Of a DNA stretch of 64,000 nt, positions 17,693 to 26,378 are shown piece by piece. The notes beneath the pieces are model-generated. The model saw nothing but the letters and a program-made list of their open reading frames with translations. It had not been told where the DNA came from and did no database searches. The position numbers were made by a program, and so were the translations under genes. Source of the DNA: Nocardia sp. BSTN01 (lineage in GTDB: Bacteria > Actinomycetota > Actinomycetes > Mycobacteriales > Mycobacteriaceae); contig NZ_JADKYP010000011.1 of the NCBI RefSeq assembly GCF_015354405.1, positions 1-64,000 of the forward strand, read 5' to 3'. Within the stretch, counting starts at the first letter, position 1. Every line of letters begins with the position of its first letter.

Positions 17693-19669
17693 CTACACCA
17701 GCGATTCGCGCCATGCGGTGTGCAGGGCCGCGAAACGTCCGGTCGATGCGATCAGATCCGCGGGCGTACCGTCCTCGACGATGCGCCCGGAATCCATCAC
17801 CAGCACCCGGTCGGCGATGGCGACGGTCGACAACCGATGCGCGATGATCACCGCGGTGCGCCCGCGCAGCACGGTCTCGAGCGCGCGCTGCACCTGCCGC
17901 TCGCCCGGAATGTCGAGGCTCGAGGTGGCCTCGTCCAGCACGATCACCGCGGGATCGGCGAGGAAGACGCGAGCGAAGGCGACGAGCTGGCGCTGACCGG
18001 CCGACAACCGCCCGCCGCGCTTGCGCACATCGGTGTCGAATCCGTCCGGCAGCGACATCACGAAGTCGTACAGTCCGACCGCGCGGGCCGCCGCGAACAC
18101 CTCGGCGTCGGTGGCGTCCGGCCGGCCGAGCCGGATGTTGTCGGCGACCGAACCGGAGAACAGGTACGACTCCTGCGTCACCATCGCGACCGCACGCCGC
18201 AGATCCGCGTCGGCGATCGTGCGCAGGTCGATGCCGTCCAGCGACACCGTGCCCGACGCGGGGTCGTAGAACCGCGCGATCAGCTTGGCCAGGGTCGACT
18301 TTCCGGCGCCGGTGGCACCGACCAGCGCGACGATCTGGCCGGCCTCGACGGTGAGCGAGAACCGCGGCAGCACCGATCGGGCGGGGCGAGCCTCGCTGCC
18401 GGACACGTCGTCCCGGCTCGGGTAGCCGAAGACGACATCGGTCAGGCGCAGTTCACCTCGCGCGCGCTCGAGCGGATGCGGAGCATCGGGTTCGGCCACG
18501 CTCGGCCGCTCCTCCAGCACGCCCGATATCCGCTCCAGCGCGGCCGCCGCGGACTGATAGGAGTTGAACACCTGGGCCAATTCGTCCAGCGGGCCGTAGA
18601 ACTGCCGCAGGTACAGCAGGAAGGCCGCGAGTACACCGATTTCGGTGTGGCCGTGGATGACTCGCCACGCACCGACGACCAGGATGACGACGTTCGTCAC
18701 ATTGCTGATCAACCGAACCAGTCCGATGTAGGCCGCCATCCCGTGCAGCGCGCTGATATTCGCGGCCCGGTATTCGGCATCGGAGTCGACCAGAATGGCC
18801 TCGTTGCGCCCCTCGCGCCGGAAAGCCTGCACCGCACGGATTCCGCCCATGGTCTCGACGAAATGCACGACCACCTTCGCGATCGCGCCCCGGGTTCGGC
18901 GGTATCCGGCGCGCTGGCGCCGCTGCGCCCAGCGCGTCACGAAAACCAGCGGGACGAAACCGAGCAGCACCACCGCGGCGAGCGGAATATCGAGCCACAG
19001 CAGGATCGCGGCGATCGTCACCACCGACAGCACGGCGCTCAGCGCGTCGTTGAGCGCACGGTCGAGCAGATCCTCGAGCGATTCCAGATCACTGGTGAGC
19101 CGCGCGACGATCTTGCCGGAGGTGTAGTTCTCGTGGAAATCGATCGAGAGCCGCTGTACGTGTGTGAAGACCCGCAGCCGTAGATCGAACAGCACCTGCT
19201 GGCTCAACCTGCCGGAGATGCGCAGGAAGAGGAAGGTCGTCACGCCGCCGAGCGCGGTGCAGGCGAGGATGCCGCCCACGGCCAGCGCGAGCGGCAACCA
19301 GTCGCCGTCGAGCGCGCGGCCCACACCGGTATCGACGCCGTGGGCGACGAACAGGGGCGTCGCCACCAGGGCGGCGTTGTCGATCACGATCAGTACCAGC
19401 GCGGCGACCGCCCACCGGCGGTAGGGCCGGATCAGCGACCACAGCAGGCGGCGTGACCGCGCCGCCAGGGCGAGGTTGACCGCATCGGTCTGCTCGCCCT
19501 CTTCGGCGGCCACGCCCCGCCAGTCGGCCTCGGAATCGGCGTCGACGCGCAGGGCCCCGGCTGCCTTGTCGCGGGCCGCGGCGTCCGGGCGGTCGGTGAT
19601 CGTGCCCGCCCGGTCAGTGTTCGTGCGCGTAGCTGCGTCCTCGCTCGGGTTCTCCGGCATCGAGCTCAC
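17693..19669 (-). CDS. ABC exporter half-transporter with canonical catalytic glutamate
   Basis: 658-residue TMD-NBD fusion of the inner membrane. Six TM helices lie between about residues 80 and 350 after a 70-residue charged N-terminal tail. NBD motifs: Walker A GATGAGKST with Lys457, signature LSAGQ, Walker B IVLDEATSSLD with catalytic Glu580, H-loop AHRLSTV. Its 5' end overlaps the 3' end of the next ABC gene by 56 bases, so the two are translated together and very probably form a heterodimer, as in the Rv1272c/Rv1273c type of exporter. The signature carries Ala where LSGGQ is usual, which fits the half that completes a degenerate ATP site. Substrate unknown. Confidence 0.93.
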   Translation of the reverse strand: MSSMPENPSEDAATRTNTDRAGTITDRPDAAARDKAAGALRVDADSEADWRGVAAEEGEQTDAVNLALAARSRRLLWSLIRPYRRWAVAALVLIVIDNAALVATPLFVAHGVDTGVGRALDGDWLPLALAVGGILACTALGGVTTFLFLRISGRLSQQVLFDLRLRVFTHVQRLSIDFHENYTSGKIVARLTSDLESLEDLLDRALNDALSAVLSVVTIAAILLWLDIPLAAVVLLGFVPLVFVTRWAQRRQRAGYRRTRGAIAKVVVHFVETMGGIRAVQAFRREGRNEAILVDSDAEYRAANISALHGMAAYIGLVRLISNVTNVVILVVGAWRVIHGHTEIGVLAAFLLYLRQFYGPLDELAQVFNSYQSAAAALERISGVLEERPSVAEPDAPHPLERARGELRLTDVVFGYPSRDDVSGSEARPARSVLPRFSLTVEAGQIVALVGATGAGKSTLAKLIARFYDPASGTVSLDGIDLRTIADADLRRAVAMVTQESYLFSGSVADNIRLGRPDATDAEVFAAARAVGLYDFVMSLPDGFDTDVRKRGGRLSAGQRQLVAFARVFLADPAVIVLDEATSSLDIPGERQVQRALETVLRGRTAVIIAHRLSTVAIADRVLVMDSGRIVEDGTPADLIASTGRFAALHTAWRESLV

Positions 19670-21485
19670 CTCCCATCAATTCCCGGTAGCGCGAACAGGT
19701 TTCGAGTAGTCGTTCGTGGGGTCCGTCGGCGATGATGCGGCCTCCGTCGAGGACGGCGACCCGATCCGCCCAGGCCGCGGTCGACGGGCGGTGGGCCACC
19801 AGCAGCACGGTGGCTCCGGCCAGCGCCTCGCGCAACCGCACCTGGACCTGTTCCTCGGTGCTCACGTCCAGGGCGGAGAGCGGGTCGTCCAGGACCACGA
19901 TGTGCCCGCCGGAGTGTTTCTGCCGGTCCAGCACGGCTCGGGCCAGCGCCAGCCGCTGCCGCTGACCGCCCGACAGACTCAGGCCCTGCTCCCCGATCCG
20001 GGTGGCCAGGCCCCACGGCAACTCGTCGACGAACCGCGCGGCGCACGCCACCTCCAGTGCGGCACGAATCCGGTCCTCGCCGGCGTCGGGATAGCCGAGG
20101 GTGATGTTCTCGCGCACGCTGGCCGAGAACAGCACCGGATCCTCGAAGGCCACCGAGACCTGCGACCGCAGATCCGACAGTCGCATCGAGCGCACGTCGA
20201 TCCCGTCGATCGTCACCGCGCCCGCCGCGACGTCGAACAGTCGCGGCACCAGGCCCAGCAGCGCCGACTTACCGCTGCCGGTGGCGCCGACCACCGCGAC
20301 CGTCTCACCCGGCCGCAGCCGCAGCGAAATGTCGTGCAGCAGATCGCGGTCGGCGTCCGGGAAGCGGAAACGCACCCGGTCGAACCGCATTTCGCCACGC
20401 AGCGGCTGCGGCGGGGCCACGGGATGTTCCGGATCGGTGATCTCTACGGGTGTGTCGATCACCTCCCAGAACCGTTGCGCCGCGGTGCGGGCGTGGTTCA
20501 TCTCGGCCAGCAGGAAGCCGAAGCCCATGATCGGCCACTGCAGGTAGGTGGTCAGCGTGATGCCGGCCACCAGGGCGCCGACCGTCATCGCCTGTTCGGT
20601 GAGCAGGTACCCGCCGACGGCGAGCGCGGCCGCGATACCCAACGCGGACAACGTGTTCAGCGCCGTCCACAGCCGCGCGGCCAACCGCACCTTGGCCAGC
20701 TCGAGCGTCCGCAGTTCCCGCGCCTCGGCGCGGAACCGGCGGCCGAACCACGGGCCGCGGCCGAACGCCTTCAGCACGCGGATACCCTGCGCGGACTCCT
20801 CGACCGTCGTGGCGAGATGCCCGGACTGGTCCTGCGCGAGACGCGAGGCGCGACCGTAGCCCTGTTCGAATTGCAGCGCGAGCAGAACGAGCGGAACCGC
20901 GATGAGCAATTCGATCAGCCCGATCTGCCAGCTCAGGACGAACAGCAGTGCCACACCCACGCCGAGCGTCGCACTCAGCGACAGCAGCGAGGGCGCGACG
21001 AAGGCGAAGAAGCGCCGCAGGGTGGACATGTCGGTGATCGCACGCGAGGTGAGCTGGCCCGACTCCATCCCGTCGTGCACGCCGACCGAGAGCACCTGCA
21101 ATCGCTGGAAGAGCTTGCCGCGCAAGGACACCTCTAGCCGGCTCGCCGGCGCCGCGACGATCCACCGCCGCCACCACGAGGTAATCGTGCTGAGCACCGC
21201 CAGCCCCGCCACCAGCCCGATCGGCACCCAGATGCCGCCGAAATCCCGCTGCGCGACCGGGCCGTCGACGATCCGCGCGGTGACGAACGGCAACGCGATA
21301 TCGCACAGCATGCCGAGCCCCGACAGCACGGCGCTGCCGAACAGCGCCGCCCGATAGGGCCGGATCTCCGGCCACAGACGCCGCAGCGAACCCGCGCCCG
21401 TCACTCGGGCGCCGAAATTTTGGTCGACCGTTCCGGTTCTGTCGTCCTCCGAGTCGGATACGGTCTCCGTCGTAGCGACGGACAC
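19614..21485 (-). CDS. ABC exporter half-transporter with degenerate Walker B
   Basis: 623-residue TMD-NBD half exporter, first gene of the pair. Six TM helices lie at about residues 45-320. NBD: Walker A GATGSGKSA, full LSGGQ signature, and Walker B VVLDDPLSALD with Asp534 in place of the catalytic Glu; the H-loop is AHRPSTA. In heterodimeric exporters such as TM287/288, a chain with a non-Glu Walker B pairs with a partner having an atypical signature to form one non-hydrolytic site; the partner gene here has LSAGQ, so the pattern is consistent. Upstream is a 513-base gap shared with the divergent methyltransferase gene. Confidence 0.93.
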   Translation of the reverse strand: MSVATTETVSDSEDDRTGTVDQNFGARVTGAGSLRRLWPEIRPYRAALFGSAVLSGLGMLCDIALPFVTARIVDGPVAQRDFGGIWVPIGLVAGLAVLSTITSWWRRWIVAAPASRLEVSLRGKLFQRLQVLSVGVHDGMESGQLTSRAITDMSTLRRFFAFVAPSLLSLSATLGVGVALLFVLSWQIGLIELLIAVPLVLLALQFEQGYGRASRLAQDQSGHLATTVEESAQGIRVLKAFGRGPWFGRRFRAEARELRTLELAKVRLAARLWTALNTLSALGIAAALAVGGYLLTEQAMTVGALVAGITLTTYLQWPIMGFGFLLAEMNHARTAAQRFWEVIDTPVEITDPEHPVAPPQPLRGEMRFDRVRFRFPDADRDLLHDISLRLRPGETVAVVGATGSGKSALLGLVPRLFDVAAGAVTIDGIDVRSMRLSDLRSQVSVAFEDPVLFSASVRENITLGYPDAGEDRIRAALEVACAARFVDELPWGLATRIGEQGLSLSGGQRQRLALARAVLDRQKHSGGHIVVLDDPLSALDVSTEEQVQVRLREALAGATVLLVAHRPSTAAWADRVAVLDGGRIIADGPHERLLETCSRYRELMGGELDAGEPERGRSYAHEH

Positions 21486-21998
21486 GACAATCCCCCTTCG
21501 TCAGGTCGTCTTTCGCCGAATCGATCACCACCGCACCGCCCCGGCCCCCGACCGAGCGCGCGTACGACCTTCCAGATTGCCAGCGCTCCCGCCGCCCGCC
21601 AACCGATTTTCGACCGCGACGCCGCTGCACACGCCCGAACAGCACAGCCGCTGGTCAACCCGTCCCGCCTTCCAATGCACCTTCCGCAACTGTGCACAGT
21701 GGTGGGTCTCGGCCCGCCTCGATTTTGGAGCGACGGAGGGAGGGAGCGCAGCGACTGACCGGAGGAGTGAAAAATCGAGGCCCAAGGGGCCGAGACCCCG
21801 CCGGAGCGAAGCGGAGGCCAAAGACACAGCCAGTGCCGCACCGGATAGTCCGCCTCCGATACCCCACGCCCGTGCGCATCCGACCAACATCACCCACTGA
21901 TTGCTGACGTCCCCCACCTGCTCGAGTAACCTCCACATCCGGGCCCTTCGCGACCGCGCCGGTGCCCGACGGGGATTCGGGCGAAAGGACCACCGGCT
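21486..21998. other. Intergenic region between ABC exporter and methyltransferase genes
   Basis: About 510 bases between two divergent operons, so it must hold both promoters. The only clear structure is the long imperfect inverted repeat at 21704-21797. Open frames here give low-complexity Arg/Pro translations and were not accepted as genes. Confidence 0.55.
21704..21797. repeat. Long imperfect inverted repeat (REP/MITE-like)
   Basis: Left arm GGGTCTCGGCC then CCTCGATTTT pairs with AAAATCGAGG then GGCCGAGACCC on the right, with a small internal loop and about 43 bases between arms. The loop carries GGAGCGCAGCGACTG, and CCGGAGCGAAGCGG follows just outside. A similar GGAGCGTAGCG core occurs in the palindrome at 43079-43143, suggesting a shared type of extragenic palindromic element. 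Confidence 0.55.
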
Positions 21999-23183
21999 GT
22001 GAACAACACGCGGATGGTCGGGTTGTTCGCCGGGATCGGGGGGCTGGAACTCGGGCTCAGCGCCCATGGTTGGCATACCGAGCTGCTCTGCGAGATCGAC
22101 CCCGGTGCTCGCGCGGTCCTGTCCGCCCGCTTTCCCGAGGTCGAAACCCACGCCGATGTCACCCGCCTGCGCGCACTACCAGCCGGAACCGAATTGGTGG
22201 CGGCCGGATTTCCGTGCCAGGACCTCTCGCAAGCGGGACGGACGGCGGGGATCACCGGCGCGCGTTCGGGTCTGGTCGACGAGGTGTTCCGGCTGGTTCG
22301 CCGCAAACGCGGTCCGCGCTGGCTGCTGATCGAGAACGTCCCGTTCATGTTGCAGCTGGGGCGCGGGCAGGCGATGCGGCACATCACGGCCGCGTTGGAG
22401 GAGCTGGGCTACACCTGGGCCTACCGAGTGGTCGACGCGCGCGCGTTCGGGCTACCGCAGCGGCGGCAGCGGGTGCTGATGCTGGCGTCGCGGTCGGAGG
22501 ATCCGCGGCCGGTGCTGTTCGGAACCGATGCGGGACCGCGCACGATCGGCGATCCCGAGGTGGATCCGTGCGGCTTCTACTGGACCGAGGGAGTGCGCGG
22601 ACTGGGCTGGGCGGTGAATGCGGTGCCGACGTTGAAGGGCGGGTCCGGACTCGGTATCGCCAGCCCGCCCGCGGTCCGATTGCCCGCAGGTGAGATCGTC
22701 ACTCCCGGAATCACCGACGCCGAACGGCTGCAAGGCTTTTCCCACGATTGGACCGCGCCCGCACTGGCCGCAGCGGGGGTCCGTCCGGGACACCGGTGGA
22801 AGCTGGTCGGCAATGCGGTGAGTGTGCGGATGGCGTCGTGGATCGGATCCCGCCTGGCCGCACCCGCCGACGGGGTGGCCGCGGAGTACGCGCCCCTGAC
22901 CGCGCACCGCTGGCCGGCGGCGGCGTGGGGCCATGCCGGTAAGGCCTATCGAGTCCCGGTGTCGACGTGGCCGGTGCACGAGCCGTACGAGGATCTGCGC
23001 TGGTTCCTCGACGATGCCCGCCTGCTGTCGGCCCGCGCGACCGCCGGTTTCCTGCGCCGCGCCGCGCGCGGCACACTGCGTTTCCCGCCCGGCTTCCTCA
23101 CCGATATGGAGAACCACCTGATCCGCATGGGAGGTCTGCCGCGGGAGGGTGCGGGTGTCACATACGTCTCGGCGGCGGTGTGA
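21999..23183 (+). CDS. C5-cytosine DNA methyltransferase
   Basis: 394-residue DNA (cytosine-5)-methyltransferase. SAM-binding motif I FAGIGGLELGL lies at residues 10-20, catalytic motif IV GFPCQDLS has Cys73, motif VI is IENVPF, motif VIII LPQRRQRV, and motif X includes LVGNAVSVRMASWIG near residue 275. The target-recognition region is about 170-240, and a C-terminal extension of roughly 110 residues of unknown role follows (VPVSTWPVHEPYEDLRWFL). GTG start with GAAAGGA about 10 bases upstream. A Vsr gene follows, but no restriction endonuclease or specificity subunit is visible, so it looks like an orphan methyltransferase. The recognition sequence cannot be deduced. Confidence 0.94.
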   Translation: MNNTRMVGLFAGIGGLELGLSAHGWHTELLCEIDPGARAVLSARFPEVETHADVTRLRALPAGTELVAAGFPCQDLSQAGRTAGITGARSGLVDEVFRLVRRKRGPRWLLIENVPFMLQLGRGQAMRHITAALEELGYTWAYRVVDARAFGLPQRRQRVLMLASRSEDPRPVLFGTDAGPRTIGDPEVDPCGFYWTEGVRGLGWAVNAVPTLKGGSGLGIASPPAVRLPAGEIVTPGITDAERLQGFSHDWTAPALAAAGVRPGHRWKLVGNAVSVRMASWIGSRLAAPADGVAAEYAPLTAHRWPAAAWGHAGKAYRVPVSTWPVHEPYEDLRWFLDDARLLSARATAGFLRRAARGTLRFPPGFLTDMENHLIRMGGLPREGAGVTYVSAAV

Positions 23184-23253
23184 AGTGTCGAATCGGTCAC
23201 CGAATCGGGCCCCGGGAACACCGGCCCGCCGGTGGACGCTGTAAGGGTTGTGC

Positions 23254-23670
23254 ATGAGTTCCGGCCGTCCCGTCACCGACGCGGTGACCAGTGCCCGGAT
23301 GGCCCGGCAGCGGCGCACGGGTACCGCCCCGGAGACCGCGCTGCGTGGCGAACTGCATCGGCGGGGCCTGCGCTATTTCGTGGACCGCGCTCCGCTTCCG
23401 GGTTTACGCCGCCGCGCCGACCTGGTGTTTCCCCGCCGCAAGGTGGCGGTGTACGTGGACGGGTGTTTCTGGCACCGCTGCCCCGAACACGCCACCTATC
23501 CGAAGAACAATGCCGAGTGGTGGGCGGAGAAATTGGCCGGCAATGTGGCCCGCGACCGCGATACCGATGCGCGGCTCACCGCCGCGGGCTGGCTGGTGGT
23601 GCGGGTCTGGGAACACGAGAATTCGGTCGCCGCCGCGGATCGAGTGCAGTCGGCTTTGTCGGGGCGATAG
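23254..23670 (+). CDS. Very short patch repair endonuclease (Vsr)
   Basis: 138-residue Vsr-family nuclease that nicks beside T:G mismatches produced when 5-methylcytosine deaminates. Family motifs: DAVTSARMARQRRTGTAPE at the N terminus, RRADLVFPRRKVAVYVDGCF with the catalytic Asp, WHRCPEHATYPKNNAEWW carrying zinc-ligand Cys/His, and VVRVWEHE. ATG 23254 is preferred, with AAGG 7 bases upstream; TTG 23248 is an alternative. It follows the C5 methyltransferase by 70 bases in the same direction, matching the dcm-vsr arrangement, so the pair should act on the same target. Confidence 0.93.
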   Translation: MSSGRPVTDAVTSARMARQRRTGTAPETALRGELHRRGLRYFVDRAPLPGLRRRADLVFPRRKVAVYVDGCFWHRCPEHATYPKNNAEWWAEKLAGNVARDRDTDARLTAAGWLVVRVWEHENSVAAADRVQSALSGR

Positions 23671-23745
23671 ACCATGATGGACGTGCAGCCGACATTGCAG
23701 CGGGAATCCGGCACATCCGATGGGCGATGACGTGAAACGAGGGCA

Positions 23746-24534
23746 ATGACGCCGAGCGGGCCGCACGATCGTGCGGCGGAGGAATCCGGTGCGGTCGCCG
23801 TACTGGAACGAGACCACGCGCCCGTGCGCGTGCGGTTCCGCCTCGTCCGCTCGTTGATCGCGGCCGCCGTCGCCGTCGCGGGCGTCTGCTATTCGTCATG
23901 GATCCTGGAGTTCGTCCTGCCGATCCATCTGAATCCGATTAGGTCCTTCCTCAGCGAATTGGATGCCGAGGGCCGTCCTTATCGCTGGGTGTTCGATCTC
24001 GGCGACACGATCGCCGGTTCACTCACCTTGATTTCCGCGGTCGCGGCGATGTTCGTCTTCTCGCGGCGGCGTCTGTCGACCGTGGGCTGGGTGGCGCTGG
24101 GCTGTTTCGGCGCGTCCACGATCGCCGATGCGCAATGGCCGTTGCACACCTGCTCGGGGCCGTGCCCGCCGTCGGACAGCGGAATGTTTCCGCAATTGCA
24201 CCAGATTCACGCGCTGACCAGCACGCTGGCGGTCACGTCGATATTCGTGGCGATGATCGCGTTCAGTGTCGCCGCCTTCCGCTATCGGCGCTGGCCGATT
24301 CTGCGACATTCCGGATTGTGGATCCTGATCATCGGTTCGGCCGCGACGGCCTGGATGCTGATCGCCGACAATCTGCCGGGCAATTACGCGCTGGGCATCG
24401 CCCAGCGCATCCAGGTCGGATCCATGTCGCTGTGGCTGATCGCGCTCGCCGTGCAGATCTGGGTCGCGCAGCGTGCGATCAGCGGCGACGGGCCCGAGCG
24501 CGCACGGCCTCCGGCTCCTCGTTCCCCAGCATGA
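23746..24534 (+). CDS. DUF998 family membrane protein
   Basis: 262-residue integral membrane protein with six to seven TM helices (about residues 37-57, 88-105, 112-130, 160-180, 190-207, 220-240). Family features include FLSELDAEGRPYRWVFDLGD after TM1, which is the DUF998 hallmark, and the loop WPLHTCSGPCPPSDSG with two Cys and HQIH at the next helix. The charged N-terminal 30 residues are cytosolic. Start ATG follows GAGGGCA. Function unknown; DUF998 proteins are widespread in actinobacteria with no settled role. Confidence 0.85.
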   Translation: MTPSGPHDRAAEESGAVAVLERDHAPVRVRFRLVRSLIAAAVAVAGVCYSSWILEFVLPIHLNPIRSFLSELDAEGRPYRWVFDLGDTIAGSLTLISAVAAMFVFSRRRLSTVGWVALGCFGASTIADAQWPLHTCSGPCPPSDSGMFPQLHQIHALTSTLAVTSIFVAMIAFSVAAFRYRRWPILRHSGLWILIIGSAATAWMLIADNLPGNYALGIAQRIQVGSMSLWLIALAVQIWVAQRAISGDGPERARPPAPRSPA

Positions 24535-24637
24535 CCAGCGAGCGGGGCGCCGATTCCGCCACCGCGCCCGCGATCGCCATGGCCGCGAAGGTGGCCAGCA
24601 TGACGCCCATTACCAGTACCTCGACAACTGTGTTCAT
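24479..24637 (-). CDS. Possible 52-residue single-pass membrane peptide
   Basis: Short frame reading MNTVVEVLVMGVMLATFAAM at the start, one continuous TM helix of about 22 residues, then a short tail ending in RARARRR (positive inside). Its 3' end overlaps the end of the DUF998 gene on the other strand by 56 bases. Most of the frame lies outside that gene, where a hydrophobic run starting with Met would be unexpected by chance. An in-frame start at 24670 adds 11 residues without obvious merit. No strong ribosome site is seen. No family recognised. Confidence 0.42.
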   Translation of the reverse strand: MNTVVEVLVMGVMLATFAAMAIAGAVAESAPRSLVMLGNEEPEAVRARARRR

Positions 24638-24705
24638 ATACCCACGGTGACAGCCCCGACTGGCATGCATTTGTGCGGAACTTGGGTAAAGCCTGAGAAT
24701 GCCGG

Positions 24706-26265
24706 CTAGCCCACCGAGACGGTGACGGTGTGCGTCGTGGTGCGCGCCGGAAGCGCCCCGGTGTCGACCCGCAGGATTTCACCGGTGTCCTGGCGGCCGT
24801 CCGGCAAGATCTTCGGTTTCAGGCCGAAGGGCGGCGTGCCGCCGGTGCTGCCGGCCAAACCGAAATCGCTGTCGTCGGAGATGTAGAGCGTGCGGCCGCC
24901 GTCGGTGGTGGCGACACCCTCGATTTTGTCGTGGCCGAAGAATGCGCCGGCCGGATTCAGTCCCGCGACCAATCCGGCGAGGTCCAGGTTCGATTTCTTC
25001 CCGACCGGGGTGATACCGGCCTTACCGAGCGCGGCGATCCCGTCGGCGGTCGATACCTTGCCGACATAGGTTTCCAGCGGTGTATCGCCGACGAGCAGGC
25101 CGAGATGCGGGTCGTATCGGGTGCCGGGCACATTCGCTCGGGGTCCGACATCGGTGGCGCCGTTCAGGTCGATCGTCCACAGTTTCTTGTTCGCCTTCGG
25201 CGCGAGTTCACCGTCGCGTTCGTCCACGAGAAAGGTGTGGTCGTCGAGTGCCGTGATTTCGGAGACGGCGAGTTTGCGCTTCGGCTCCTCGAGCGGATAG
25301 ACGAATTCGGCGACGGCGCGGGTCTGCAGATCGACGGTGACGATCCGGGTCATCGGCACTTCCCGTGCGGAATCCACACCCGGTGTTTGCAAACCACTTT
25401 GAATCACACCGACAAGTCGCCGGCCGTCCGGCGTGACGGTGAGACCTTCCATTCCCTGATTCGGCGTTCGCATCGTCAGTTCCCGCGGCAGGCCGGAACC
25501 CGGTGCGAGGCGCTCGATCTCGGTGCCGGACGCGTCGAAGTGCAGGAGGAACGGACCGTATTCGTCGGAGACCCAGAAGGTGCCGTCGGGCAGGGCGACC
25601 AGTCCCTCCGGGTCCAGGCCGTGGTCGATGGGCGGCAAGGTGTGACCGTCCAGATCGCGCATGGTCTCCCCGGTCGACGCCGCGGTGTCGACCAATCCGT
25701 TGAAGCCGACGCCCGCACGGTTCTTCAGGTCGATCGTGGATTCCAGGACCGCGCGCGTCCCCGTCAGCCGGAATTTGCCGATCTTCGGCACGAAAGTCGG
25801 GATGGGAACGAGCTTTTCGTTCTTGCCGGGTCCGTCGACGTTCGGGCCGCGGTCGGTGAGCCCGTAGAACTCGTCGGCCGAACCCGGCACCGGTGTCCAC
25901 GCGGACCCGAATCCGCTGCCCTGCACCGTCGTGCCGCCGAATTCGCCGAGCGGCGCGATATCGGTGGTGTAGAGGTGCACCGCATCGGAGGTGGTCACCG
26001 TGAACGTGTCGTCGCCCTGGTAGCCGGGCTCAGGGGTGTAGCGCACGGAACCGTCGGCGGTGCGGTCGAGGCGGCCGTGCGCCGGTGTGCCGAAGGCGAC
26101 GGCCGCGCCGCCGCCGGTGTGGGCGGACAGGTCGTCGAGCGATACGACGAGCGGCCGGTCCCGGTCGGTGTGCCATTGCGGTTCGCCACCGCCGGAGGAA
26201 CAGGCGGCGGCCGCGCAGAGGACGGCGCCGGCGAGGGCGAATCGGAGCAGATGACTGGTTCCCAC
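24706..26265 (-). CDS. Esterase-like activity of phytase family lipoprotein
   Basis: 519-residue exported protein. A signal sequence (HLLRFALAGAVLCAAAAC) ends at a cysteine near residue 23, consistent with a lipoprotein though the -3 residue is Ala. A short Ig/cadherin-like segment (TPAHGRLDRTADGSVRYTPE, YQGDDTFTVT) precedes a phytase-like beta-propeller domain (PF13449 type) from about residue 95, with YGLTDRGPNVDGPG, GLDPEGLVALPDGTFWVSDE, MEGLTVTPDGRRLVG and KIEGVATTDGGRTLYISDDS. These repeats fit a propeller acting outside the membrane. The exact substrate is unknown; phosphoester hydrolysis is the family-based guess. Confidence 0.87.
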   Translation of the reverse strand: MGTSHLLRFALAGAVLCAAAACSSGGGEPQWHTDRDRPLVVSLDDLSAHTGGGAAVAFGTPAHGRLDRTADGSVRYTPEPGYQGDDTFTVTTSDAVHLYTTDIAPLGEFGGTTVQGSGFGSAWTPVPGSADEFYGLTDRGPNVDGPGKNEKLVPIPTFVPKIGKFRLTGTRAVLESTIDLKNRAGVGFNGLVDTAASTGETMRDLDGHTLPPIDHGLDPEGLVALPDGTFWVSDEYGPFLLHFDASGTEIERLAPGSGLPRELTMRTPNQGMEGLTVTPDGRRLVGVIQSGLQTPGVDSAREVPMTRIVTVDLQTRAVAEFVYPLEEPKRKLAVSEITALDDHTFLVDERDGELAPKANKKLWTIDLNGATDVGPRANVPGTRYDPHLGLLVGDTPLETYVGKVSTADGIAALGKAGITPVGKKSNLDLAGLVAGLNPAGAFFGHDKIEGVATTDGGRTLYISDDSDFGLAGSTGGTPPFGLKPKILPDGRQDTGEILRVDTGALPARTTTHTVTVSVG

Positions 26266-26378
26266 CGGTGATACCTATCCTGCCGAGTCGACGATCAGCT
26301 GTCGGGAACCTGAACAGTTATCCGACAGCATTCGAGTTCGCCCAGCGGGCGTTCCCAGCGCTGGGTAGGGTCACCCGA

